A DNA stretch of 64,000 nucleotides, from assembly GCA_024138025.1 (NCBI GenBank), contig JAMXBD010000720.1:496001-560000 (forward strand), in the 5' to 3' direction. Made by a program: the position numbers and the translations under genes. The DNA comes from Combretum micranthum (Eukaryota; Streptophyta; Magnoliopsida; Myrtales; Combretaceae). The notes under the pieces are model-generated. The model saw only the letters and a list, made by a program, of their open reading frames with translations, made no database searches and was not told the origin of the DNA. Of this stretch, positions 35,669-45,851 are shown one piece after another. Position 1 is the stretch's first letter, and every line of letters begins with the position of its first letter.

Positions 35669-35863
35669 TATAAATACCCTCCTCCTCTTTCACTTCTTTC
35701 ACACAACTACTACTCATAAATTTTCTATAAAAACTCTTTTAAATTCTCCTCTCAAAACTCTCTCCAAATATCCTCCCAAAACTCCCTCAAAATAATTCCA
35801 AAACCACTTTCTACCTACAGCAAAGCCTATAACCACATAACACTACCAAAACCTTCTTTAGGT
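35669..35863 (+). promoter_or_regulatory. LTR-C TATA box and leader with AGGTAA
   Basis: TATAAATA at 35669-35676, a CT-rich leader (CCTCCTCCTCTTTCACTTC), then TTCTTTAGGTAAAC with the GT at 35862. Confidence 0.65.
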
Positions 35864-37929
35864 AAACTTTCATATTATTTTCTTCTCCTCATGTCATGTA
35901 ACTTTACATGACCATGGTGTGAGTTTCCAAAGACTAAGTGTTATGGAAGCTACACTATGTTCATGTATTGTTCTTGTTCATGAAAATTCATTATGTTTAT
36001 ATTGTTTTATTTTGTTCTTGTTATTGTTATCATATCTAAGTATTATTATGTATCTATATATATACACATATTCTTTAGAGCATATAAGCTCACTTACAAA
36101 TTATTTATTTTCATGCAATGTAATTTATTTATTTATTCCATTGCAATTTATTTAATTCTTGCTATTTTAAGACTAGTCTCTTGTCTTAGACTTGTCCTCA
36201 TCAAGTCAAAACAAATTTTGCTTTCTTTTATTTACTTTTGGGACTAGTCAACTTCTTAGTCTCGGGAGCCTTAAAGAAGCTAAGACTCCCAATACTTGAC
36301 TTTATTTATTATTTATGTTAATTTTTTTATTTGCTATTATTTCTCATAAATCATGTTCATTAAGATTGTTGTCCAAATTTTCAAGTTCTAAAAATAATTA
36401 ATAAAAAGGAGATTTTATCACTTAGGAATAAGTTTGTATGAAATATAAAATCTATGGTTTAACAAAAATAAAGTCATTCCTTTTCAAGTTATTAGAAAAA
36501 CTCACTACAATTTTAGAAACTGTATTTGTTTTGAAAAGCTTTTTAAATCATTTGTTATTCCACTTCGTTTTTCGAAAAGAAAATGACTTTTGATACAAAA
36601 ATTATTTCTATGAAAAACATAACATTTAAGGAAAGGGAATTTTCAAGCTAAGATCTTTTCAAACAAATGGTCAAAGAAAAATTGTATAGAAAATAAATAG
36701 GAAAAATAGCACTAATGTAGAGAATGTAGAAAAGAAGAAAATTACTTTTCAAAAAGTCATCGAGGAAAAATAGATAAGTCAAACATAAGGAAATTCTTTG
36801 AAAACAAAAGAATTGAAGTATTTATTTTAAAAGATTTACAAAATGAATTCTCTTAAACTATAGATTTCTAAAAAACCAAATTATCATTGTTTTACTCAAA
36901 GAAACATGAATGGACAAAAAACACTTGAGCAAGAATAAATATGAGCTAGTAACTATAAAAAGATAAATTTTTAACTATATAGATAACTAAGTATTTATCA
37001 AACAAATTTTGAATGATTTAAAGTTTGAAACAAAATTGTTTTTGAGTTAGAAAATTCGTGGTGAATCTGATCACCACTGTTTGGGGCCTAAAAGGTTTAG
37101 TTTGATGAAAATAGTCTTAGAAATAGATAGATCTTTTCGAGTAGGTAGAAATCGGTATATTATAAGTGCAATTCTGAGTTAAAATGACCAAGTTATGCCC
37201 ATTTTAAATTGAACTCTCCTTTATACGAACTTTGACGTTCTCATGACATTATTTTGTCAAAATTCAAGAATATCAACAAGAAATACTCATTTTGGGTATT
37301 TTCTTTGGCTAGGTGATTCCGAGGAAGAATGCCTTTACCTCGAAGACTACTTCGATTGAGTGGAGTGTGTGAGCGACTCATCCGCTAGAGAAATCATCGT
37401 CATGGCATTGTGAGTTTATTTCCTTAAAATGCTTTACTTGTTTGTACTTGTAATTTAGTTGCATTAGAATTAAGAAAATATAAACGGATATGTATGTAAA
37501 ATAATTCTCTGAAAGAATCCCAAGAATATCGAGGTTGGAATTGATTTAATGTTTGTTTTAGTATAACACTTGGTTCGTGTGAAATTCTTTGATCACCTTA
37601 AATCTGATAATAATAATGTTATGATATCATAAACAAATGGATTCATGCATACCACGAGGTGAGTCACATTGCATTGGGTTATTATCTTTAGGTGAGAAGG
37701 ATTGTAGCTCAGGTCGAGAGCAACACTTGGCGGAGTGACCGAAAACGATTGCTTGGCGACATTAAGGAAATGTTTGGCAGAAGATCCGAAAGCAAGGCTC
37801 AATTCAAGTAGACTTCATATGCTTGGCGATATTGGTCGAAAGCATAATTTTTTTTTTTTTTTTACTAAAACTACTTATTTTGAGATTACATATCACCAAA
37901 CTCCGAATGGAGGGCGTAAATCCATTCAA

Positions 37930-37954
37930 CATATAGTTCCCAGAAAACTATATG
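37930..37954 (+). other. conserved stem-loop of LTR-C
   Basis: CATATAGTT pairs perfectly with AACTATATG around CCCAGAA, after GGAGGGCGTAAATCCATTC. Confidence 0.65.
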
Positions 37955-38463
37955 CCTTGTTTGCCCACATGTATGTTGCATCTCATTTGATTGCTTAAAC
38001 AACTTGTTTGAATTTTTGTTACAAGAAGTTATTTATGGAAATAGTTCTCACTAAGCCTATTAGCTTATACCCTTATAGATATCTTTTGCAGTTCACATAT
38101 TTGTGGTTGAGGCTACGTGGGCCCTGTAGCCAGGTATTTTCCTTTTAGTTAAGAAATTTCCTAAGATAAAGTTTAGTAGATAGGATAAAGAAATGCTCCT
38201 GTAATAGATTTGTGAATAAGGGGAATGTCCCTAAGTTTGGTAAGATCATTGTTATGAATAAATGAATATTATGAATCCTCTTTTCTTAATATGTTATTAT
38301 ATCTTCTTAAGCTTCATAATTCCATATACGGTCCTCTGAATTTGTGAGAGCACGCCTTACACTTAATATCAAAGCTTTTGGAAGTGGCTAAGGTTGTCAT
38401 ACTTAAGCTTTAATATTGAGTGTGGCGGACTGTTACGTTTAAGGTACCCCTTGGGGTGTGATA

Positions 38464-39050
38464 GCTCCTTTGTTATATCAGATTCAATATGAAATTGTTA
38501 ACCTAATATAAGGGAATAATGATGTAACCACTTATTTTAGCCAATTACAAAAGTTATGGGATGAACAAAACAGTTTATCTATTCTGCTTGACTGTGTCTG
38601 TGAATCTTTGAATTCTTATGCTTGTGACATTGTTGGCAAGTTTGCTGATTTGAATAACAGAAATAGGTTGATTCAATTATTGATGGAACTCAATGAATCA
38701 TATGAGAATATACGACGTCATGTTCATTCTTTAGAATCTTTATCGATAGTAAGTAAGGCATATTAGTTGGTTCATCAAATTGAAAAACAGAAACAAATTT
38801 CTAGTACTTTTCTATTCATGATAATGCTTTAGCTTATTTGATTAAAGTGGAAAATAGGTTTATGAAAAGAAGAGATAACAAAAAAGTTAAATATGGAGGT
38901 AGAAAGGTAGAAAGAAAAAGAAGAATATCAAGTTTGCTATGCAGATTTCACAGGATACACCTCTTGATATCATTCCATTTGTTGGATCAAATTTTTTTAT
39001 CACACTATTCTTGTTGAAAGTTTAATTATTAGTGTTTCTCTGGAGGTTGT
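38464..39050 (+). pseudogene. Copia-1 gag, C-terminal part
   Basis: The reading gives the TTYFSQLQKLWDEQNSL, LNNRNRLIQLLMELNESYEN and IRRHVHSLESL segments, typical of the middle of plant copia Gag (UBN2-type). A stop near 38764 and later frame changes follow. A lysine/arginine-rich segment (near 38860-38930) stands where the nucleic-acid-binding part is expected, but no CCHC knuckle was seen. Confidence 0.75.
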
Positions 39051-39099
39051 TAAGGTACTTAAAGGGAATGTGGATTTATAAGGAACTAGCAAGTAGTCC

Positions 39100-40466
39100 A
39101 TGTCTAATTATACTACTACTTTGCATCAAAAGTATATGGATGAAGATGCAGGTCAGTTGCTTGCTTTAAATTCATTTATAGGATCTTCTTCTGTTAATAA
39201 TAATGCTCTAGGTTCTTGGATAGTTGATACAGGTGCTTTGGACCGCATGACACTTTTTACCTATCTTTTACACCACAAATATACACTAGAACATCCTATT
39301 CATGTGAAGTTACTAGATGATAGTCTCAAACTTGTTAGTGAAGTTGGTATTGTTCATATAAATAAGCATATTATCCTTTCAATGTTCTTTTAATACTAGA
39401 TTTAAAACATAGCTTTTGTTCGTTCAAAAGATACTACATACTACTAAACTAATTGCCATATTCTCATCTTGTTCTTGTTCATTCTAGGATCAGCACACTA
39501 ATGAAGTGGTTGCTATAGCTAATGTGAAAGATGAACTTTATGTACTTAATTCCTATGTTCCTATTCTGAATGTTTTAGATGTTTGTTGTCCTTCCAATAA
39601 TGTTGTAATGTTAGATTGCATTTATCTTGTAATGGTACCAATAGTATCAAGTCTTTGTCTTTTCGGATGTTGCATCAACGCCTATGTCGTCCTTCTATCA
39701 ATAAATTGAAACATGTTCCTTTGTGTAATTTTTCTCATGAAGACAATTTTATATGTGATACTTGTCATAAAGCTAAATCTCATATAATACATTTTCCTTT
39801 TATTATTACTATTTCTACTCCTTATAGTACTCCCTCAATCTCAGATGCAAGATACTTTCTTACTTTAGTGGATGACAGGAGCAAGTGTACTTAGACATTT
39901 CTTATGCAAAACAAACATCACGTGGTTGGAGTACTTTTAAAGTTTCTTGCTTATGTTCATATTCATTTTGGTAGTACACCAAAATATTTCCATAGTGAAA
40001 ATGGTAGTGAGTTTCTTTCACATGACTATCAACATCTTCTTTCTAGTAAAGGAATTGTTCATCAACGTACTACCATTTATACACTACAACAAAATGGAGT
40101 GGTGGAAAGAAAGCATCGTTATTTGTTGGAGACAACACATGCACTTAGGATTCATGCTATTCTACTAAAGAAGTTTTGGGGTGAATGTGTGATAGCAACT
40201 ACCATTTTGATTAATAGAATGCCGGTTAATAGTTTTAATTGGGAGTTACCTTATCAATGGTTGTATGGATGTGTACCATCATATTCGGAGTTAAGAACTA
40301 TCAGGAGTTTATGTTATGCTTCAGTTTTAGATAAAAGAATTGACAAGATGGATGAAAAAGGATATAAGTGTGTGGTGTTAGCTTATCTGCATAATAAAAA
40401 AGGATATAAACTTTTGGACCTTTCGAAAAATAATATCTTTGTGAGTAGAAATGTCATCTTTTTTTG
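39100..40466 (+). pseudogene. Copia-1 protease and integrase region of pol
   Basis: The protease active site is read in GSWIVDTGALDRMT near 39215, with the DTGA triad kept. The pre-integrase zinc-binding segment reads MLHQRLCRPSINKLKH and CDTCHKAK (about 39668-39780), in another frame. The integrase core has LVDDRSK with the first Asp, HSENGSEF where the second Asp is usually present (Glu here), and QQNGVVERKH with the catalytic Glu. The C-terminal part (VLAYLHNKKGYKLLDLSKNN) is well kept up to a stop at 40465. Frame changes and stops (near 39393, 39400-39610 and 39892) separate the parts. The Asp-to-Glu change would be expected to weaken or abolish the strand transfer reaction. Confidence 0.8.
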
Positions 40467-40840
40467 AATTATATTTCCTTTTAAACACAGTTTTGATACA
40501 CAATCTTCTCCTTCATCATGTTTGTTCCCTATTGTTATTCTAGAGTCTAATTGTCCATCTGATACACATATTTCACATGATCTTCCTCATATACCAATAC
40601 ACATCTTCCTTATCCTATTTTTATAGCATCAAACTTGTTCCTTCTTGGGTTTTTGGTCGTGTTTGGCAACCACCAGTTTAGCTTAAGGACTACGTACATA
40701 ATTTACATCTTGATTCATTACTGAATGCATTAGCTTTTAATGTTTCTTCTTCCAAATTATATCCGTTGCTTGATACATCCACATTTCATACCTTGCCTTT
40801 TGACTATGTGAGTTCTATAGCTAATATATTAATTGTTCAA
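40467..40840 (+). other. Copia-1 linker between integrase and reverse transcriptase
   Basis: Degraded, serine- and proline-rich linker-like sequence with frame changes; typical of copia polyproteins at this point. Confidence 0.4.
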
Positions 40841-41930
40841 GAGCTCAAAAAATTTCATGATGCAAATAATGATCTTGATTGGGTTGAGGCGATGAATAAG
40901 GAGTTATTAGCCTTAGAGTCGTATCATACTTAGGATGTGGTGCCTTTGCCTGGAGAAAGAAAACTATAGGTTCAAAATGGGTTTACAAACATAATATTAA
41001 ACCTGATGGTACAATAAAGAGATATAAAGCTAGGCTAGTAGCTAAAGGATATACATAAGAACATGGCATTGATTACACACACTTTTTCTCTAGTTACTAA
41101 ATTATCTACTGTCTGTTTACTTTTAGCTAGAGCAACTGTTAAAGATTGGCATGTTTATCGATTGGATGTGAACAATGCATTTCTACATGGGAACACAGAT
41201 GAGGAGATTTATATGGATCCTCCATGTCTATCACAATATACCTCCAAGACATGTTTGTAAATTGGTGAGATCTCTTTTATGGATTGAAATAGGCTTCTAG
41301 GTAGTGGAATCATGAGTTCACGCATTTCGTTACATCTCTTAGCTTTATACAATCTTCACATGATCATACATTATTTACCTATTGTTGTGATGATGAATTT
41401 CTTGCTTTGCATGCATATGTTGATGATGTCTTGTTAGCTGGTAATTCTTTGTCTACAATACATGAACTTAAAAATGCTATTGACTGTGCTTACACTATCA
41501 AAGACTTGGGTCTTGTTCGTTTTTTTCTTGGTATTGATGTATATTAGACTTCACAAGGTTTCTTACTTAATCAGAGGAAATTTCTTCTTAATATTCTTGA
41601 AGATGACGGTTTGACTACCTCTAAGCATATTAAAGTGCTTTTTGCTTTGAAAATCAAATTAGATAATTCGTCTAGTACATTGCTTTCTGATCCCAGTCGA
41701 TATAGACGTATTGTTAGCCATTCATTATACTTGAAAATCACACGATTAGATATTGAATTCAGTGTTCAATAGCTCAGTCAGTATGTCGATCAACCATGAA
41801 CTTCACATTTTCAAGTAAGCATTTATTTGCTTTGATATCACAAGGGTACTTTTGATAAAGGGTTATTCTATTATTCTAAGTCTTCTTTAGTGCTTGAAGG
41901 GTACTCAGATGCAGATTTAGTTGCTAACAT
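40841..41930 (+). pseudogene. Copia-1 reverse transcriptase
   Basis: Readings in shifting frames give DWVEAMNKELLALES, then GSKWVYKHNIKPDGTIKRYK and ARLVAKGYT, then [20 protein letters not shown], all landmark copia RT segments. The catalytic box HAYVDDVLLAGN is intact at 41411-41446. Downstream, the LEGYSDADL segment opens the RNase H-like end. There are stops at 40933, 40967 and 41057 and several more after 41258. LTR-D interrupts at 41930. The enzyme would copy element RNA into DNA. Confidence 0.85.
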
Positions 41931-42626
41931 TGTAAACCCCTAAAGTTTTGTGACCGGTTTAGTTTAAACCCTAATTGGAAAGTCAACCGGAAACCCTGAA
42001 GTCAACAAAACCCTAGTTAGATGAAATGGTTTAAGTTCGGCAATCTCGTACAAGCAATCCTAAGAAAGTAAGTAAGAGATTAGTATGTAGAATAGTTCGT
42101 AATTACATAAGGAAGCTTAAAAAATCTTATTAGTAAAATTGCGAATCGTTTGGAACTCGAACGGATACAGTTCTTGAAAAACGTGTTTCGGGGTTTAGAA
42201 TAGTAAAAATATTCCGAATATACCATTAGATTCGTAAAATATAAGGTTTTCAAAATCAGTTTTATAATTTTTCGGTAAGTAAAAATATCAGATATCGCAA
42301 TTATACGCATATTTTTTTACTATCGGTACTTTATTAGTCATATCTATTTTACATTACACTATTCATTACTATTCTCCACTATTCTTTTATCTCTACTTTT
42401 TATAACACCTACTCTTACAACACCATAACCTATTACCTTTATTTTTTACCTTTCATAACTTTATTTTACATCTTCCTTGCTTATTACTTCATTTAATCAA
42501 TAAAAATACAAAAAAATAAAACACTCTTGTCACTCCTTTGGCTGGCGCATCACACTCTCTCTCTCCCTCAATTTTGTTTCATTTTTTTCTTTATTTAAAT
42601 CACACAAAAATTCACTCATCATTTCC

Positions 42627-42808
42627 TATAAATACCCTCATCCTCTTTCACTTCTTTCACATAATTACTACCCACAAATTTACTACCAAAACTCTCCAAA
42701 AATTTTCTCTTAACACTCTTTGTAAATACTCCCTCAAAATAATCTCAAACCCCCTTCTACATACACAAAACTCATTCCCATATAATACTTCAAAAACCTT
42801 CTTTAGGT
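42627..42808 (+). promoter_or_regulatory. LTR-D TATA box and leader with AGGTAA
   Basis: TATAAATA at 42627-42634, then a CT-rich leader and CTTTAGGTAAAC with the GT at 42807. Spacing is within a few bases of LTR-C. Confidence 0.65.
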
Positions 42809-44872
42809 AAACTTTTCTTTACATATTCTTCTTCTCATGTCATGTAACTTTACATGATCATGGTGTGAGTTTCAAAAACTAAATGTTATGAAAGCTACAC
42901 TATGTTCATGTATTGTTCTTGTTCATGAATATCTATTTATGTTTATGTTGTTATTTTAAATTGCTCATATTATTATTGTTATTATATCTAACTAAGTATA
43001 TATCTACATATATATTCTTTAGAGCATATAAACTCATTTGCAATTTAATTATTTTCATGCAAAGTAATTTATTTATTTACTCCATTGCAATTTATTTATT
43101 TCTTGTTGTTTTAAGACTAGTCTCTAGTCTTAGACTTGTCCTCATCAAGTTAAAACAATTTTTCTTTCTTTTTATTTTATTTCTTTCTTTTGGGACTAGT
43201 CTACTTCTTAGTCCCGGGAGCCTTGAAGAAGCTAAGATTCTCAATACTTGACTTTATTTATTATTTATGTTATTTTTGCTTGTTATTATTTCTCATAATC
43301 ATGCCAATAAGATTGTTGTCCAAATCTTTAAAGCTTCAATAATACTTGACAAAAAGGAGATTTTATCACCAAAGAATGGTTTTATATAAAATATAAATTC
43401 TACGGTTTAACAAAAGTAAAGTTATTCTTTTCCAAGTATTAAGAAGAACTCACTACAATTTTAAAAATTTTCTTTTGTCTTGATAAATCTTTTTGAATCA
43501 TTTTTATATTACTTTGTTTTCTTAAAAGAAGATGACTTTGTACTAAAACATTTTCATAAAAATATCATATAAGGAAACCCATTGAAACGAAAATGAGAAT
43601 TTTCAAAACCAAGATTTTTCAAATAAATAACAAAACAAATAAGAAAAGTAACACTAATATTGAGAATTTAGAAAAGAAGAAATTTATTTTATCTTAAAGT
43701 CATTTAGAAAAATAGTAAGATAAACATAAAGTAATTCTTTGAAAACAAAGGAATCAAAATATTCATTTTAAAGGATTTACAAAATGGATTTCTTGCAAAC
43801 TATACTTTTCTAAACTCTTAATTAAAATTGTTTTACCCAAGAAACATGGTTGGACAACAAACACTTGAGCATGGATATAATATGAGCTAAGTATTATAAA
43901 AAAAGAAAATTTTCAACTATATAGATAACTAAGTATTTATCAAAGCAAATTTTGAATGGTTTAATTATTTGAAACAAATTGCTTTTGAGTTAAGGAAAAT
44001 TCGTGGTGAATTTGATCACCACTGTTTCAGAGCCTAAATGATATAGTTTGATAAATATGGTTTTAGAAATGTATAGATCTTTTCGAGTAGGTAGAAATTG
44101 GTATATTATATGCGCAATTCCGAGTTAAAATGACCAAGTTATGGCCACTTTAAATTGAAGTCTTCCTTTATACGAACTTTGACGTTCTTATGATATTGTT
44201 TTGTCAAAATTCAAGAAAGTCATCAAGAAATATTCATTTTGGGTATTTTCCTTGATTAGATGATTCTGAGGAAGGATACCCATATCTCGAGGATTATTTC
44301 GACTAGTGGATTGTTTGAACGACTCATCCATTTAGAGAAGTGTCGACATGGCATTGTGAGTTTATTTCCTTAAAGAGCTTAACTTGATTGTGCTTGTAGT
44401 TTAGTCGCATTAGAATTAAGAAAAGACAAATTGATATGTATGCGAAAATTTTTTTTAGATAGGATCCTAATGATATCGCGGCCGGAATTAATTAAATATT
44501 TGTTTTAGTGTAGCACTTGATTTGTATGAAATTCTATGATCACCTTAAATTTGATAATATTGATGCTATGATATCATAAATAAATTGATTCATGCATACC
44601 ACGAAGTGAGTCACATTGCATTGGGTTATTATTCTTAGGTGAGAAGGATGGTAGCACAGGTTGAAAGCAACACTTAGCGGTTATGATCGAAAGCGATTGC
44701 TTGGCGACAGGAATCAAATGCTTGGTAGAAAGTTCGGAAGCATGGTTCAAATCAAGTAGACTTAATATGCTTGGCGGTATTGATCGAAAGCATAAATTTT
44801 TTTCAATAAAACTATTTGTTTTGAGGTTACGTATCACCAAACCCCAAATGAAGGGCGTAAATCCATTTCAAT

Positions 44873-44894
44873 ATATAGTTCCCGAAAACTATAT
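44873..44894 (+). other. conserved stem-loop of LTR-D
   Basis: ATATAGTT pairs with AACTATAT around CCCGAA, after the AAGGGCGTAAATCCATTTC block. Confidence 0.6.
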
Positions 44895-45422
44895 GCCCTG
44901 TTTGCCCACGTATATGTTGCATTTCATTTGTCTGCTTAAATAACTTATTTGAATTTCATTACACAAGAAGTTTATTTATAGAAATAGTTCTCACTAAGCC
45001 TATTAGCTTATACCTATAGATGTCTTTTGTAGTTCACCTATTTGTGGTTGAGGCCACGTGGACCCTACAGCCAGGTATTTTCCTTTTTGGTTAAGGAATT
45101 TCTAGATGAAGTTTAGTGTTAGATAAGATGTAGACTTCATAAAAATATTCTTGTAGTAGATTATAGTTAATTGTGGCTAGGGAATGCCCTTAAGATTTGT
45201 AAGACTATTGTTATGAACAAATAAATATTATGAATCTTCTTTTCTTAATTTGTTATTATATCTTTTTAAGCTTTATAATTCTATGTATGGTCCTCTAAGT
45301 TTGTGAGAGCACACCTTACACTGAATATCGAAGCTTCTAGGAATGACTAAGGTTGTCATACTTAAGCTTTAATATTGAATGTGGCGAACTATTACGTTTA
45401 GGGTATCTCTTAGGGCATGACA

Positions 45423-45840
45423 AACATTGATGATAGAAAATCTTTAACAGGATTTTGTATCCTTCTTGGTTCCTCATTGGATTCTTGGAAGACCAAGAAA
45501 TAGGTTATGGTCTCTATTTTCTCTAATCTCTAGAAGCTGAATATCAAAGCATAGCAGCAGCCACTAAAGAATTATTGTTGTTATCATATCTTATGAGGAT
45601 TTACATCTGCCAGTTTCATTTCTAGTGGTGCTTCACTCTATTAGCTATTCTGCTAAACTTATAGCTGAGAATCCATGCTTACATGGCAAAACTAAATGTC
45701 TAGACATAGATGTACATTTTACTCGTGATCACATGGCTAAGAGGTTTTTTCAACTTTCACATATTCTTCTTAGTTTAAACTGGCAAGTTTATCCATAAAG
45801 TCCACTTCCGAGCATTAGTTGCATTTTTTTCAAGTCCATC
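45423..45840 (+). pseudogene. Copia-1 RNase H C-terminal part
   Basis: The sequence opens with the IDDRKSLTGFCILLGSS segment, typical of copia RNase H. Further fragments correspond to the usual SAEAEYQ...AA segment and the ARSKHIDI-like segment (KTKCLDID), in shifting frames with stops. It ends just before the polypurine tract. Confidence 0.75.
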
Positions 45841-45851
45841 TTGAGGGAGGA
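45841..45851 (+). other. polypurine tract of Copia-1
   Basis: TTGAGGGAGGA follows the RNase H end, as in plant copia elements, where TGT of the 3' LTR normally comes next. Here the next bases are the first bases of LTR-E. Confidence 0.7.

Larger units (their letters stand above)
34972..38463 (+). mobile_element. LTR-C: solo LTR, large family (3,492 bp)
   Basis: It begins TGTAAACCCC and ends TTGGGGTGTGATA. Perfect 5-bp duplications GCTCC flank it (34967-34971, 38464-38468). Its length is identical to LTR-D, with similar order throughout. It lies in Copia-1 gag in the same orientation as the host element. No internal region is present. Confidence 0.9.
41931..45422 (+). mobile_element. LTR-D: solo LTR, large family (3,492 bp)
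   Basis: It begins TGTAAACCCC and ends TTAGGGCATGACA. Perfect 5-bp duplications AACAT flank it (41926-41930, 45423-45427). It is collinear with LTR-C along its length. It lies in the RNase H region of Copia-1, and one TSD copy restores the local copia order. No internal region is present. Confidence 0.9.
34300..45851 (+). mobile_element. Copia-1: degraded Ty1/copia element with two nested solo LTRs
   Basis: The order is LTR, initiator-Met-type primer-binding site, gag, protease, integrase, reverse transcriptase, RNase H and polypurine tract, the copia order with integrase before RT. LTR-C splits gag and LTR-D splits the RNase H/C-terminal region. Removing each with one TSD copy leaves collinear element sequence. 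The 3' LTR is missing from the window because LTR-E begins where it should start. Confidence 0.85.

Noticed and set aside
42538..42810. 90-residue frame in LTR-D
   Set aside because: CT-rich leader sequence around the TATA box, with no conservation as protein.
34972..45422. LTR-C and LTR-D as the two LTRs of one element
   Set aside because: Each has its own perfect TSD (GCTCC, AACAT), and copia coding sequence lies between them.
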